Positions 42,962 through 52,266 of a stretch of 64,000 nt of DNA are shown in pieces; position 1 is the first letter of the stretch; every line of letters starts with the position of its first letter. The position numbers were made by a program, and so were the translations under genes. Origin of the DNA: Pseudomonas sp. HS6 (lineage in GTDB: Bacteria; Pseudomonadota; Gammaproteobacteria; Pseudomonadales; Pseudomonadaceae); the NCBI RefSeq assembly GCF_023375815.1, contig NZ_CP067412.1, forward strand, positions 6,076,001 through 6,140,000, written 5' to 3'. The notes below the pieces were generated by a model. The model was not told the DNA's origin. It ran no database searches and saw only the letters and a list, made by a program, of their open reading frames with translations.

Positions 42962-43214
42962 AGCGGGCGACATCATACCTAGGTCGGCTCGGGGCGTCCA
43001 TGCCGGGTTTTGGCGCTTATTGTCAGTGCGCGTGTCGGTCGAAAGCGCTGCATTCCATAAAGCTGTAACGTCCTGCAAAAGGCTCGCTTGGCGCTTTGGC
43101 GGGACTGAACTAAGGTTTCGTTGCGGCGCAGGCTTGATTGCTCGTTGATCTGAAAAATCCGGCAAAAGCGGCGTTTTTGTTCTTTTTTTCGAACGACCTA
43201 TTGTCCTTTACCCC

Positions 43215-43258
43215 CTTTGATCCTACGATCCGTTTGAGATTTCAAACGCTCTTTGATC
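43215..43258. promoter_or_regulatory. Candidate operator for gabDT: palindrome flanked by direct repeats
   Basis: CGTTTGA (43231-43237) and TCAAACG (43242-43248) form a perfect inverted repeat with a GATT spacer. Two copies of CTTTGATC (43215-43222 and 43251-43258) flank it 36 bases apart. gabDT genes are often controlled by a GabR-type activator that binds spaced direct repeats; that match is inference. Confidence 0.45.
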
Positions 43259-43337
43259 GGGTGCCGAGCCGCACGTGTTTGCAACCGTGCACTAATCAGG
43301 TGCTTCAGCCCGGTGAATGATTTCCCTGACGGCAGCC

Positions 43338-43365
43338 TTGCGAGGCGCCTTTCTACAATCATAAT
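43338..43365 (+). promoter_or_regulatory. Candidate sigma-70 promoter of gabD
   Basis: TTGCGA at 43338-43343, a 16-base spacer and CATAAT at 43360-43365 (5 of 6). It would give a leader of roughly 35 bases before the ATG at 43407. Confidence 0.45.
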
Positions 43366-43406
43366 TTTGCTCCGCGCTGGCCGCGGTGCTGTTAAGGAAA
43401 GCCGAC

Positions 43407-44849
43407 ATGCAGCTTAAAGACACCCAGTTGTTCCGCCAGCAAGCCTTCATCGATGGCGCTTGGGTCGACGCGGACAACGGTCAGACGATCAAGGTCAACA
43501 ACCCGGCCACCGGCGAAATCCTGGGCACCGTGCCGAAGATGGGCGCTGCCGAAACCCGCCGTGCCATCGAAGCTGCCGACAAGGCGCTGCCGGCCTGGCG
43601 TGCACTGACCGCCAAGGAACGTGCAGGCAAACTGCGTCGCTGGTTCGAGCTGATCATCGAGAACCAGGAAGACCTGGCTCGCCTGATGACCCTCGAGCAG
43701 GGCAAGCCATTGGCCGAGGCCAAGGGCGAAATCGTCTACGCCGCTTCGTTCATCGAGTGGTTCGCCGAAGAAGCCAAGCGCATCTACGGTGACGTGATTC
43801 CGGGCCACCAGCCTGACAAGCGCCTGATCGTGATCAAACAGCCGATCGGCGTAACCGCCGCCATCACCCCGTGGAACTTCCCGGCGGCGATGATCACTCG
43901 TAAAGCAGGCCCGGCCCTGGCTGCCGGTTGCACCATGGTGCTCAAGCCTGCATCGCAAACCCCGTTTTCCGCTTTCGCCCTGGCCGAACTGGCCCAGCGC
44001 GCCGGCATCCCTAAAGGTGTGTTCAGCGTGGTGTCCGGCAGCGCCGGCGACATCGGCAGCGAGCTGACCAGCAACCCGATCGTGCGCAAACTGTCCTTCA
44101 CCGGCTCGACCGAAATCGGTCGTCAGCTGATGTCGGAATGCGCCAAGGACATCAAGAAAGTCTCGCTGGAACTCGGCGGCAACGCGCCGTTCATCGTGTT
44201 CGACGACGCGGACCTGGATAAGGCCGTCGAAGGCGCGATCATTTCCAAGTACCGCAACAACGGCCAGACCTGCGTTTGCGCCAACCGTCTGTACATTCAG
44301 GATTCGGTCTACGACGCGTTTGCCGAGAAGCTGAAAGTGGCTGTCGCCAAACTGAAGATCGGCAACGGTCTGGAAGACGGCACCACCACTGGCCCGCTGA
44401 TCGACGAGAAAGCTGTGGCCAAGGTGCAAGAGCACATCGCTGACGCCGTTGCCAAAGGCGCAACCGTGCTGGCCGGTGGCAAGCAGATGGAAGGCAACTT
44501 CTTCGAGCCGACCATCCTGACCAACGTGCCGAAAAACGCTGCGGTGGCCAAGGAAGAAACCTTCGGTCCGCTGGCGCCGCTGTTCCGCTTCAAAGACGAA
44601 GCCGAAGTGATCGCGATGTCGAACGACACCGAGTTCGGTCTGGCTTCCTACTTCTACGCTCGCGACCTGGGCCGTGTGTTCCGTGTGGCTGAAGCCCTGG
44701 AGTACGGCATGGTCGGCGTCAACACCGGGCTGATCTCCAACGAAGTCGCGCCGTTCGGCGGCATCAAGGCTTCGGGCCTGGGTCGTGAAGGCTCCAAGTA
44801 CGGCATCGAAGATTACCTGGAAATCAAATACCTCTGCCTGGGCATCTAA
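43407..44849 (+). CDS. gabD: Succinate-semialdehyde dehydrogenase (NADP+)
   Basis: A 480-residue aldehyde dehydrogenase, the usual GabD length. Catalytic Glu is in SLELGGNAPF (about 255) and catalytic Cys in NNGQTCVCANR (about 289). NAD(P)-binding marks are TPWNFPAAMITRK and FTGSTEIGRQL. The ATG at 43407 follows AAGGAAA; an upstream in-frame ATG-like start is unsupported. It oxidises succinate semialdehyde to succinate, the second step of GABA breakdown, with gabT next. Confidence 0.96.
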   Translation: MQLKDTQLFRQQAFIDGAWVDADNGQTIKVNNPATGEILGTVPKMGAAETRRAIEAADKALPAWRALTAKERAGKLRRWFELIIENQEDLARLMTLEQGKPLAEAKGEIVYAASFIEWFAEEAKRIYGDVIPGHQPDKRLIVIKQPIGVTAAITPWNFPAAMITRKAGPALAAGCTMVLKPASQTPFSAFALAELAQRAGIPKGVFSVVSGSAGDIGSELTSNPIVRKLSFTGSTEIGRQLMSECAKDIKKVSLELGGNAPFIVFDDADLDKAVEGAIISKYRNNGQTCVCANRLYIQDSVYDAFAEKLKVAVAKLKIGNGLEDGTTTGPLIDEKAVAKVQEHIADAVAKGATVLAGGKQMEGNFFEPTILTNVPKNAAVAKEETFGPLAPLFRFKDEAEVIAMSNDTEFGLASYFYARDLGRVFRVAEALEYGMVGVNTGLISNEVAPFGGIKASGLGREGSKYGIEDYLEIKYLCLGI

Positions 44850-45034
44850 GCCGGGAAAGGGATCGCTGCAAACGCAAAGGGCACGAGAGCGCTGTCCCTT
44901 TGCGTCGTTTCAAACCGGAATTTTCTCTGCGGCCGGGAACGCCGTGGCAGTCGATCATCGCATGCTGCCACCGCCGATTCCTCCCGCTTAATCCTTGAAC
45001 CACGCCGCCCGATGAGCGGTGAATGAGGACTGTA

Positions 45035-46312
45035 ATGAGCAAGACTAACGCTGAACTGATGGCCCGTCGTACCGCAGCTGTTCCACGTGGTGTTGGCCAG
45101 ATTCACCCAATCTTCGCCGAGTCCGCGAAGAACGCCACCGTGACCGACGTTGAAGGTCGTGAATTCATCGACTTCGCCGGCGGTATCGCCGTGCTGAACA
45201 CCGGCCACGTGCACCCGAAAATCATCGCCGCCGTGACCGAACAGCTGAACAAGCTGACTCACACCTGCTTCCAGGTACTGGCCTACGAACCGTACGTTGA
45301 GCTGTGCGAAAAAATCAACGCTCGCGTACCGGGCGACTTTGCCAAGAAAACCCTGCTGGTGACCACCGGTTCCGAAGCCGTTGAAAACGCCGTGAAGATC
45401 GCTCGTGCCGCCACTGGCCGCGCTGGCGTGATCGCGTTCACCGGCGCTTACCACGGTCGCACCATGATGACCCTGGGCCTGACCGGTAAAGTCGTGCCTT
45501 ACTCGGCCGGCATGGGCCTGATGCCAGGCGGCATCTTCCGCGCGCTGTACCCGAACGAACTGCACGGCGTGAGCATCGACGACTCGATCGCTTCCATCGA
45601 GCGCATCTTCAAGAACGACGCCGAGCCGAAAGACATCGCTGCGATCATCATCGAGCCTGTTCAGGGCGAAGGTGGTTTCTACGTCGCGCCTCAAGCATTC
45701 ATGAAGCGTCTGCGTGCCCTGTGCGACCAGCACGGCATCCTGCTGATCGCTGACGAAGTGCAGACCGGCGCTGGCCGTACCGGTACTTTCTTCGCTATGG
45801 AACAGATGGGCGTTGCCGCCGACCTGACCACCTTCGCCAAATCCATCGCTGGCGGCTTCCCGCTGGCGGGTGTGTGCGGCAAGGCCGAATACATGGACGC
45901 CATCGCTCCAGGCGGCCTTGGCGGCACCTACGCCGGTAGCCCGATCGCTTGCGCCGCGGCCCTGGCCGTGATCGAAGTGTTCGAAGAAGAAAAACTGCTG
46001 GACCGCTGCAAGGCTGTCGGGGAGCGTCTGGTCACCGGCCTGAAAGCCATTCAAGCCAAGTACCCGGTCATCGGTGAAGTCCGAGCCTTGGGCGCGATGA
46101 TCGCCGTCGAGCTGTTCGAAAACGGTGACAGCCACAAGCCAAACGCTGCTGCGGTGGCATCGGTTGTGGCCAAGGCCCGCGACAAGGGCCTGATCCTGCT
46201 GTCCTGCGGCACCTACGGCAACGTTCTGCGCGTCCTGGTACCGCTGACCTCGCCGGACGAGCAACTGGACAAAGGCCTGGCGATCATCGAAGAGTGCTTC
46301 TCGGAGTTGTAA
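45035..46312 (+). CDS. gabT: 4-aminobutyrate aminotransferase
   Basis: A 425-residue class-III PLP aminotransferase of typical GabT length. Marks are TTGSEAVENAVKIARAATGR, FTGAYHGRTMMTLGLTGK, the Asp in LLIADEVQTGAGRTG, and the PLP lysine in TFAKSIAGGFPLAG (about residue 269). GAGGA precedes the ATG at 45035; an earlier in-frame ATG is four codons upstream. Lies 185 bases after gabD and before a strong terminator. Confidence 0.96.
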   Translation: MSKTNAELMARRTAAVPRGVGQIHPIFAESAKNATVTDVEGREFIDFAGGIAVLNTGHVHPKIIAAVTEQLNKLTHTCFQVLAYEPYVELCEKINARVPGDFAKKTLLVTTGSEAVENAVKIARAATGRAGVIAFTGAYHGRTMMTLGLTGKVVPYSAGMGLMPGGIFRALYPNELHGVSIDDSIASIERIFKNDAEPKDIAAIIIEPVQGEGGFYVAPQAFMKRLRALCDQHGILLIADEVQTGAGRTGTFFAMEQMGVAADLTTFAKSIAGGFPLAGVCGKAEYMDAIAPGGLGGTYAGSPIACAAALAVIEVFEEEKLLDRCKAVGERLVTGLKAIQAKYPVIGEVRALGAMIAVELFENGDSHKPNAAAVASVVAKARDKGLILLSCGTYGNVLRVLVPLTSPDEQLDKGLAIIEECFSEL

Positions 46313-46340
46313 TCCGTAGCACCGTGTGATCGGATCGACA

Positions 46341-46366
46341 AAAAACCCGCTTCGGCGGGTTTTTTT
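46341..46366 (+). terminator. Intrinsic terminator after gabT
   Basis: AAAAACCCGC, TTCG tetraloop and GCGGGTTTTT form a perfect stem followed by more T's, about 28 bases after the gabT stop. Confidence 0.93.
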
Positions 46367-46453
46367 ACGCTTGCTGAAACACATACCCCGCATTCGTGCT
46401 GTATCGAAACGCCAGCATTGGCTAAGGTTTAGGCATTGCAAGGGAGAGCGCGC

Positions 46454-47665
46454 ATGACTGCCGTTGTATTACCCGCCGTACCGAGAGTTCTGATTGCCGA
46501 GGCTGACCCGTGGTCGCGTGATTTGCTCAAACAGGTTTTGCTCAACGTGCGCTGCGATGCGCGGCTGGATCTGTGCGCCGATGGCCAGCAGGCGATGACG
46601 CTGCTCAGCGAAGTCCCCTATGACCTGGCGATCGTCGACTGGGAATTGCCTGGCGTCGATGGTTTGAACGTGTTGCGCAGCGTCCGCCAGCGTAAACGCA
46701 ATCCGCCGCTGCCGTTCATTCTGATGAGCAGCCGAAACGACAGCGCCAGCGTGCGCGAAGCCCTGCCATTGGCGCCGACGGCCTATCTGGCTAAACCCCT
46801 GAACATGGAGAGCCTGACCGAGCGTTTGCAGGGGCTGTTGCTCAATGCCGGTGAGGAAGTGTTCTGCGAAGTGCCGGCACTGGCGCCGGGCATGACGCTG
46901 TCGGTGTTCCTCGAGCGTCGCCGCGAGCAGGCCGACGGCGCACCGTTGATGACCGACGTGCAAGTGGCGGTCAAACGCAGCCTCAACCCCAACGGGCTGG
47001 ACCTGAAGCTGCTGGAAGAGGAAATCCGTACCGATCCGCAGATCACTGCGGTGTTGATCGCCGCAGCCAACAGTGCCGCTCAGCATCACGGTGCGGCGGT
47101 GCAGACCCTGGCTCAGGCGCTACATCGATTGGGCACCGGCCAAAGCATGAACCTGATCCTCGGCCTGGCCCTCAAGCGCAGCGCCAGACTCAGTGATCCG
47201 TGCCTCGCCGACTACGCCGAACGCTATTGGGGCCTGTCGCTGCACACCGCTGAATACGCGCGTACCCTGGCGCGTCTGCTCGATCTGGATCAGGAACGCT
47301 GCTATTGCGCCGGGATGCTCCATCGTCTCGGCGATCTGGCGTTGCTGCGTTGTTTGCAGGAGTGGAAACAGGCCGGCGGCGAGCTGGATGAACTGGAGGA
47401 AGTCGGCGATGCGCTGGCGGAATTCGGTGCGGCGTACGGCTCGGCGTTGCGTACTCGCTGGCGTTTGCCGCTGGAGCTGCGTGAGTTGATTGCCTCGGTC
47501 TACCAGCTCGGTGGCGGGGTGTACTCCCGCGAAGCGCTGGTGATGAACATGGCGGCGCAGATGGCGCGGCTGACCGAGCATGAGGGCGTTGAGGAGCTGG
47601 CGAAGAGTCGTACTGCGCGCTTGCTCAAGATCGGTTTGCCGGAGCTGATGCGGATGCGCAAATAG
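46454..47665 (+). CDS. Response regulator receiver fused to HDOD domain
   Basis: A 403-residue protein. Residues about 10-125 are a CheY-like receiver (VLIAEADPWSRDLL, the phospho-acceptor Asp in LAIVDWELPGVDG, and the Lys in AYLAKPLN). Residues about 185-390 are an HDOD domain, an HD-related signalling fold without the full HD catalytic motif (QITAVLIAAANSAAQHHGAA, CYCAGMLHRLGDLALL). ATG follows AGGGAGA. Output mechanism unknown for this class. Single gene, convergent with the next. Confidence 0.88.
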   Translation: MTAVVLPAVPRVLIAEADPWSRDLLKQVLLNVRCDARLDLCADGQQAMTLLSEVPYDLAIVDWELPGVDGLNVLRSVRQRKRNPPLPFILMSSRNDSASVREALPLAPTAYLAKPLNMESLTERLQGLLLNAGEEVFCEVPALAPGMTLSVFLERRREQADGAPLMTDVQVAVKRSLNPNGLDLKLLEEEIRTDPQITAVLIAAANSAAQHHGAAVQTLAQALHRLGTGQSMNLILGLALKRSARLSDPCLADYAERYWGLSLHTAEYARTLARLLDLDQERCYCAGMLHRLGDLALLRCLQEWKQAGGELDELEEVGDALAEFGAAYGSALRTRWRLPLELRELIASVYQLGGGVYSREALVMNMAAQMARLTEHEGVEELAKSRTARLLKIGLPELMRMRK

Positions 47666-47690
47666 CGCTTTTCCCGCATCAGAGCAGTGT

Positions 47691-48680
47691 TCAGGCGGAA
47701 ATGATCCGGTTCTTGCCCTGACGCTTGGCCTCATACATCGCCGCATCGGCCCGGGCGAACAGATCGTCGAGGCTTTCGTCTTCCGGGGTGAGGCTGGTCA
47801 GGCCCTGGCTGACGGTAATGCCGAACGTCTGTTCACCGTGGCTGAAACTCAAGCGTTGGATTTCCTGTTGTAGCCGCTCGGCCACCTGCATCGCCATGTC
47901 CGGCGCACAGCCCGGAAAAACCGCAGCGAATTCCTCACCGCCAATCCGTCCGAACAGATCCCCCCGACGCAACGAGGCCCGGCCGCTTTCAGCGATTCGT
48001 TGCAACACGTGGTCGCCTTCCGGATGACCGTAGGTGTCGTTGATCACCTTGAAGTCATCAATGTCCAGCAGCAGAAACGCCAGTGGCGCACCCTGCAGGC
48101 GGGCTTCTTCAAACTCGCGGTTGGCGCATTCGAAGAAGTGTCGACGGTTGCTGCTCTGGGTCAGGACGTCGGTGGTCGCCAGGCGTTGCAGCTCGGTTTC
48201 CATCTGTTTCTTTTCGGTGATGTCTTCGGCAATGCCGACGATGATCACCGGTTGTCCCGGTTCTTCCTGGCGGTTGATGAAGCACTTGTCGCTGATCCAG
48301 CGCACCTGGCCGTCGGCGTCGATGATTCGGTATTCGCGGTCTTCCACGGCGCCTTTGTGCAGCACTTCGGCGAGGCTGCGTTCGGCGTATTCCAGATCTT
48401 CGGGGTAGATGCTGTCGCGCCACTGGTTATGGTCGGCCAGCAGCAGGGCGGCCGAGCGGCCGAAAATCCGTTCATAAGCGGGGCTGACGTACAGCACTTG
48501 GCGGGTTTCCCAGTTGAAGGCCCAAAGCACGGCGTTGACGCTGACCAGCAGCGAGCTGAACAGCTGTTCGCGTTCGCTCAGGCGCGCCACTTCGCCCTGG
48601 GCGTGCATCAATGCCATCAGGGTTTGTGCGGCTTCGGGCCACTGGGGAAGGGATGAGTCTTTTTGATTGTTGTTGACCAT
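47691..48680 (-). CDS. PAS-GGDEF diguanylate cyclase
   Basis: About 329 residues. A PAS domain spans about 45-150 (VLYVSPAYERIFGRSAALLL, IIVGIAEDITEKKQMETEL), then a GGDEF domain with active GGEEF at 247-251 and the RxxD product-inhibition site (RRGD) five residues before it. It should make c-di-GMP under control of a PAS ligand or partner. ATG at 48680 chosen; TTG five codons upstream is possible. Cytoplasmic. Confidence 0.92.
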   Translation of the reverse strand: MVNNNQKDSSLPQWPEAAQTLMALMHAQGEVARLSEREQLFSSLLVSVNAVLWAFNWETRQVLYVSPAYERIFGRSAALLLADHNQWRDSIYPEDLEYAERSLAEVLHKGAVEDREYRIIDADGQVRWISDKCFINRQEEPGQPVIIVGIAEDITEKKQMETELQRLATTDVLTQSSNRRHFFECANREFEEARLQGAPLAFLLLDIDDFKVINDTYGHPEGDHVLQRIAESGRASLRRGDLFGRIGGEEFAAVFPGCAPDMAMQVAERLQQEIQRLSFSHGEQTFGITVSQGLTSLTPEDESLDDLFARADAAMYEAKRQGKNRIISA

Positions 48681-48789
48681 CGACACGGATCTCAAAGGGC
48701 ATGCCGATCAGTCGACAGCGGCCACGGTACAGCCCGCCGGGGGTGGCGAAGTGTCTTTGAGATAGAGGATCGGGGGTGAAGTTCCGAAG

Positions 48790-48814
48790 GGTGCGCCCGG
48801 GAACCGGGCGCACC
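48790..48814 (-). terminator. Strong GC hairpin after desA
   Basis: GGTGCGCCCGG and CCGGGCGCACC form a perfect 11-base-pair stem around three bases, 11 bases after the desA stop. No T-run follows on the minus strand, so it may protect the 3' end rather than terminate by itself. Confidence 0.55.
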
Positions 48815-48825
48815 GATCAACGGCA

Positions 48826-50010
48826 TCAGACGGCGGCAGGGCGCAGCGAGTAGGTTTTCAGCTGGTCGGCGAATTCGCGCAGGGACTGGATGCCACTGGC
48901 CTCGGCCTCGTGTACCCATTCCTTGATGGCCGCGAGCATGTCGTGGCCATTTGCGCTGGTCTTGACCCAGATCTGCTGCAGGGCCAGACGTTTCTCGTAA
49001 ATTACCTTCAGCGCCTGGCTGTGCTCGAGCATGCTCTGGATACGCGCGTGGTGGCGATCTTCCAGCAGGCTGGTTTCACGGGAAAGCAGGCGCTTGGCGC
49101 GGTGGAACTGGTGGCGTACCGAATGATCGACCTTGTCCAGCTCCTGCTTGACCAGCGGCCCGATTACCAACTTGCGGTATTGGGCCATGATCTGGAAGCG
49201 GTTGTTGAGGATCGCCATGGCGGTGTCCATGTCCAGGCTACCCTTGCCTTCGACGCGGTGGGCGATCGGCGCGACGCGCTGCACCTTGGCCAGGCGCAGG
49301 AAGCTGAAGACCTGGATCCAGGCCCAGCCGAGGTCGAATTCCCACTTCTTGACCGACAGTTTGGCCGAGTTGGGGTAGGTGTGATGGTTGTTGTGCAGCT
49401 CTTCGCCGCCGATCAGGATGCCCCATGGCACCAGATTGGTCGCGGCATCGCGGCATTCGAAGTTGCGGTAGCCGATGGCATGGCCGAGACCATTGACCAC
49501 GCCGGCCGCCCAGACCGGAATCCACATCATCTGGATCGCCCAGATGGTGATGCCGATGGTGCCGAACAGCAGCAGGTCGACGACCGCCATGATTGCAATG
49601 CCCAGCAACCGGTGGCGGCTGTAGAGGTTGCGCTCGATCCAGTCTTCAGGGCAGTTCTTGCCGTAGATGCGCAGGGTCTCGGCGTTCTGCGCTTCTTCGC
49701 GGTACAGCTCGGCGCCTTTGCGCAGCACGGTCGACAAACCCTTGACGACCGGGCTGTGCGGGTCATCGGCGGTCTCGCATTTGGCGTGGTGTTTGCGGTG
49801 GATGGCCGTCCACTCGCGGGTGTTCTGCGCCGTGGTCAGCCACAGCCAGAAACGGAAGAAATGCTTCAGCCCGGCATTCAGCTCCAGGGAGCGATGGGCC
49901 GAGTAGCGGTGCAAGTAGACCGTGACGGCAACGATCGTCACATGGGTCATCAGCAGGGTGACGGCGACCAGTGACCAGGCCGACAAGCCAAGAAAACCTT
50001 CGTACCACAT
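48826..50010 (-). CDS. desA: Membrane acyl-lipid fatty-acid desaturase
   Basis: A 394-residue integral-membrane di-iron desaturase. The three histidine boxes are HRYSAH (about 34-39), HRKHH (about 71-75) and HNNHH (about 206-210). Four hydrophobic helices surround them. The C-terminal 150 residues are helical and soluble. It matches DesA (PA0286) of P. aeruginosa, which introduces delta-9 double bonds into phospholipid acyl chains under aerobic conditions. It is divergent from the PAS-GGDEF-EAL gene, as in PAO1. Confidence 0.9.
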   Translation of the reverse strand: MWYEGFLGLSAWSLVAVTLLMTHVTIVAVTVYLHRYSAHRSLELNAGLKHFFRFWLWLTTAQNTREWTAIHRKHHAKCETADDPHSPVVKGLSTVLRKGAELYREEAQNAETLRIYGKNCPEDWIERNLYSRHRLLGIAIMAVVDLLLFGTIGITIWAIQMMWIPVWAAGVVNGLGHAIGYRNFECRDAATNLVPWGILIGGEELHNNHHTYPNSAKLSVKKWEFDLGWAWIQVFSFLRLAKVQRVAPIAHRVEGKGSLDMDTAMAILNNRFQIMAQYRKLVIGPLVKQELDKVDHSVRHQFHRAKRLLSRETSLLEDRHHARIQSMLEHSQALKVIYEKRLALQQIWVKTSANGHDMLAAIKEWVHEAEASGIQSLREFADQLKTYSLRPAAV

Positions 50011-50118
50011 AGGCTATAGGGCCCTCGATAAAGAAAAAACAGCCGTTGCATTATCACCAAGCACACAGATAAAACCAGTCGCCCTTTCAGATAAGAGATG
50101 GCTGGATGTTTCTTGACC

Positions 50119-50124
50119 TATAAT
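50119..50124 (+). promoter_or_regulatory. Consensus -10 box (TATAAT) ahead of the PAS-GGDEF-EAL gene
   Basis: A perfect TATAAT 20 bases before the ATG at 50145. No good -35 is visible at the right distance. A start near 50131 would give a very short leader that still includes TAGGGAC. Confidence 0.45.
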
Positions 50125-50144
50125 CCCGACATTTTTGTAGGGAC

Positions 50145-52076
50145 ATGGACGGCCGAATGTCTGCCTCATACCGCGATGCCTTGCGTGCAGCGCTGCTTTA
50201 CCTGGTCCTTGCCGTTGTCTGGCTGCAAGGTATTGGCTATTTATTGAACAGTTTCTTCGATAGCTCTGATGACTTGCTGCGTTGGCAACTGATCAACGGC
50301 TATGCCTTTGTGGTGCTTAGCGCCGGTTTGATCTTTCTTGCCCGGGCGCGCTTGTTCGAATGCCTGGGCATCGGTGCCCGGTTGCGCGAGCGCCAGGCAG
50401 ATCGCGAACGCCTGCGTCAGGCTGCTGCGGTATTCGATTGCACCCGCGAAGGCGTGCTGGTCACGGACCGGCAGGGGCTGATCGTGCACGTCAATCGCGC
50501 CTTTATGGAAATCACCGGTTATCAACGTGAAGAAGTGCTCGGACAGCAACCCAGCCTGTTCAAGTCCGGGCACCATCCTCCGGGTTTCTATCAGGCGATG
50601 TTCGCCACGTTGCAGGCGCAGGATGAATGGAGCGGCGAGATCTGGAACCGCCGTAAAAGCGGCGAGATTTATCCGCAGTGGCAGACGATCCGGGTGATTC
50701 GTGACGAAGACGGTCGGCTCAGCCATTACGTCGCGGTATTTTCCGACATCAGTGCGATCAAGGATTCCGAGCACGAACTCAAGCATCTTGCCCACCACGA
50801 TCCGCTCACCGACCTGCCCAACCGCCTGTTGTTCAGCGACCGCGCCGAGCAGGCGTTGGCATCGGCGCAGACGCACAAGCGCGGCTGTGCGCTGCTGATG
50901 ATCGATCTGGACCACTTCAAACTGATCAACGACAGCCTCGGCCACAACATTGGTGACCGCTTGCTCAAGGCGGTTGCCGCGCGTTTGCAGGCGCTGTTCG
51001 GGTCCGGTATCACCCTGGCGCGGCTGGGTGGCGATGAATTCGCGGTGCTGGCGGAAAGTTGTCCACAGCCTGCGCAGGCAGCGGCGCTGGCTCAACGCAT
51101 TCTCGATGCGCTCAAGGAGCCGTTCTGCCTCGACGGCCATGAGCTGTTCATCAACGCCAGCCTCGGCATCAGCCTGTTCCCCAGCGATGCGTTGAGTGCC
51201 GAACAGTTGTTGCGCAACGCCGATGCGGCGCTGTTCAAGGCCAAGAGCAGTGGCCGCAACGGCTACGCGCTGTACACCGAAGAACTCACCGCCCACGCTC
51301 AGCAACGGGTCGAAATTGCCTTCGAGTTACGCCGCGCTCTGGAGCAGCAGGAGCTACGGGTCTACTACCAACCGGTGCACGACCTGAAAACCAGCCGCCT
51401 GATCGGCGTCGAGGCGCTGGTGCGCTGGGAGCACCCGCAACGGGGCCTGGTGTCGCCGGCGGAGTTCATCCCGATTGCCGAGCGTACCGGGCTGATCTCG
51501 GAAATCGACGCCTGGGTCATGCAGCAAGCCTGCCGGCAGATGTGCCAATGGCAGCAGGCCGGGGTGGTGCTGTCATTTGTCGCGGTGAACGTGTCGTCGC
51601 GACTGTTTGCTCGCCGCGAGTTGTATCAACAGGTGGCGCAGGTGCTGCGCGACACTGGTCTGGACCCGGCCTATCTGGAACTGGAAGTTACCGAAAGTGC
51701 GGTGATGGACGATCCGGAAGTTGCACTGGAACAGATGCATCGACTGCGCGAACTGGGCATTCGCCTGGCCATCGATGACTTTGGTACCGGTTATTCGTCG
51801 CTCCTGCGGCTCAAGCGCCTGCCGGTGCAGAAACTCAAGATCGATCAGGGTTTCGTCGCCGGCCTGCCGTGGGACGAAGACGACGCAGCGATCGTCCGGG
51901 TGATCATTGCCCTGGCCCGCAGCATGGGCATGCAGGTGCATGCGGAAGGCATCGAGCAGGCCGAGCAGGCGGCGTTCCTGCTGGAGCAGGCGTGCGATCT
52001 GGGGCAAGGCTACTGGTTCGGGCGGCCGGTTCCGGAGGCACAAATCGACTGGACCCGTGCGCCGGTAATCGGTTGA
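50145..52076 (+). CDS. PAS-GGDEF-EAL c-di-GMP signalling protein
   Basis: A 643-residue protein. Two N-terminal membrane helices (about 8-30 and 45-65), a PAS domain (about 90-200: HVNRAFMEITGYQREEVLGQ), a GGDEF domain with intact GGDEF near 295, and an EAL domain with intact EAL (VEALVRWEHP near 423), DDFGTGYSS and KIDQGFV. It has no RxxD inhibitory site just before GGDEF that I can make out. It lies between desA and oscA, as its relative PA0285 does in PAO1. Both domain motifs look intact, but the phosphodiesterase direction is often dominant in such hybrids. Confidence 0.92.
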   Translation: MDGRMSASYRDALRAALLYLVLAVVWLQGIGYLLNSFFDSSDDLLRWQLINGYAFVVLSAGLIFLARARLFECLGIGARLRERQADRERLRQAAAVFDCTREGVLVTDRQGLIVHVNRAFMEITGYQREEVLGQQPSLFKSGHHPPGFYQAMFATLQAQDEWSGEIWNRRKSGEIYPQWQTIRVIRDEDGRLSHYVAVFSDISAIKDSEHELKHLAHHDPLTDLPNRLLFSDRAEQALASAQTHKRGCALLMIDLDHFKLINDSLGHNIGDRLLKAVAARLQALFGSGITLARLGGDEFAVLAESCPQPAQAAALAQRILDALKEPFCLDGHELFINASLGISLFPSDALSAEQLLRNADAALFKAKSSGRNGYALYTEELTAHAQQRVEIAFELRRALEQQELRVYYQPVHDLKTSRLIGVEALVRWEHPQRGLVSPAEFIPIAERTGLISEIDAWVMQQACRQMCQWQQAGVVLSFVAVNVSSRLFARRELYQQVAQVLRDTGLDPAYLELEVTESAVMDDPEVALEQMHRLRELGIRLAIDDFGTGYSSLLRLKRLPVQKLKIDQGFVAGLPWDEDDAAIVRVIIALARSMGMQVHAEGIEQAEQAAFLLEQACDLGQGYWFGRPVPEAQIDWTRAPVIG

Positions 52077-52159
52077 CGGCTGTGCACAGCGGGTTTGCGA
52101 ACGGGCAAACCCGCCGCAAACCCTTGCTGCATCACATAATGTTTTCCAGTTATATAAAC

Positions 52160-52204
52160 ATTCTTAAATAGTCTTTTTAAGAATATCCGCGCCTCTCTTA
52201 TATT
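52160..52204 (+). promoter_or_regulatory. Palindrome overlapping a -35 region upstream of oscA (possible CysB site)
   Basis: ATTCTTAAA (52160-52168) and TTTAAGAAT (52176-52184) are perfect inverted copies seven bases apart. The right arm lies exactly 17 bases before TATATT (52199-52204), so it covers the -35. A weak -35 with an activator palindrome fits sulfur-starvation control by CysB, which is inference. Confidence 0.5.
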
Positions 52205-52266
52205 GCTCCCACGCCGAACGCAGTGCCGCCCACTGCCAGGCATATCCCATACAAAGGAGCAGCACC

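Larger units (their letters stand above)
42962..43406. other. Intergenic region between tRNA-Arg and gabD
   Basis: About 445 bases without a convincing gene. It holds the tRNA promoter at its left end, a T-rich stretch near 43175-43190, the palindrome and direct repeats at 43215-43258, and a sigma-70-like promoter at 43338-43365. The rest shows nothing I can interpret. Confidence 0.6.

Noticed and set aside
43138..43320. A 60-codon frame upstream of gabD
   Set aside because: No ribosome site, no family resemblance, and it overlaps the candidate operator region.
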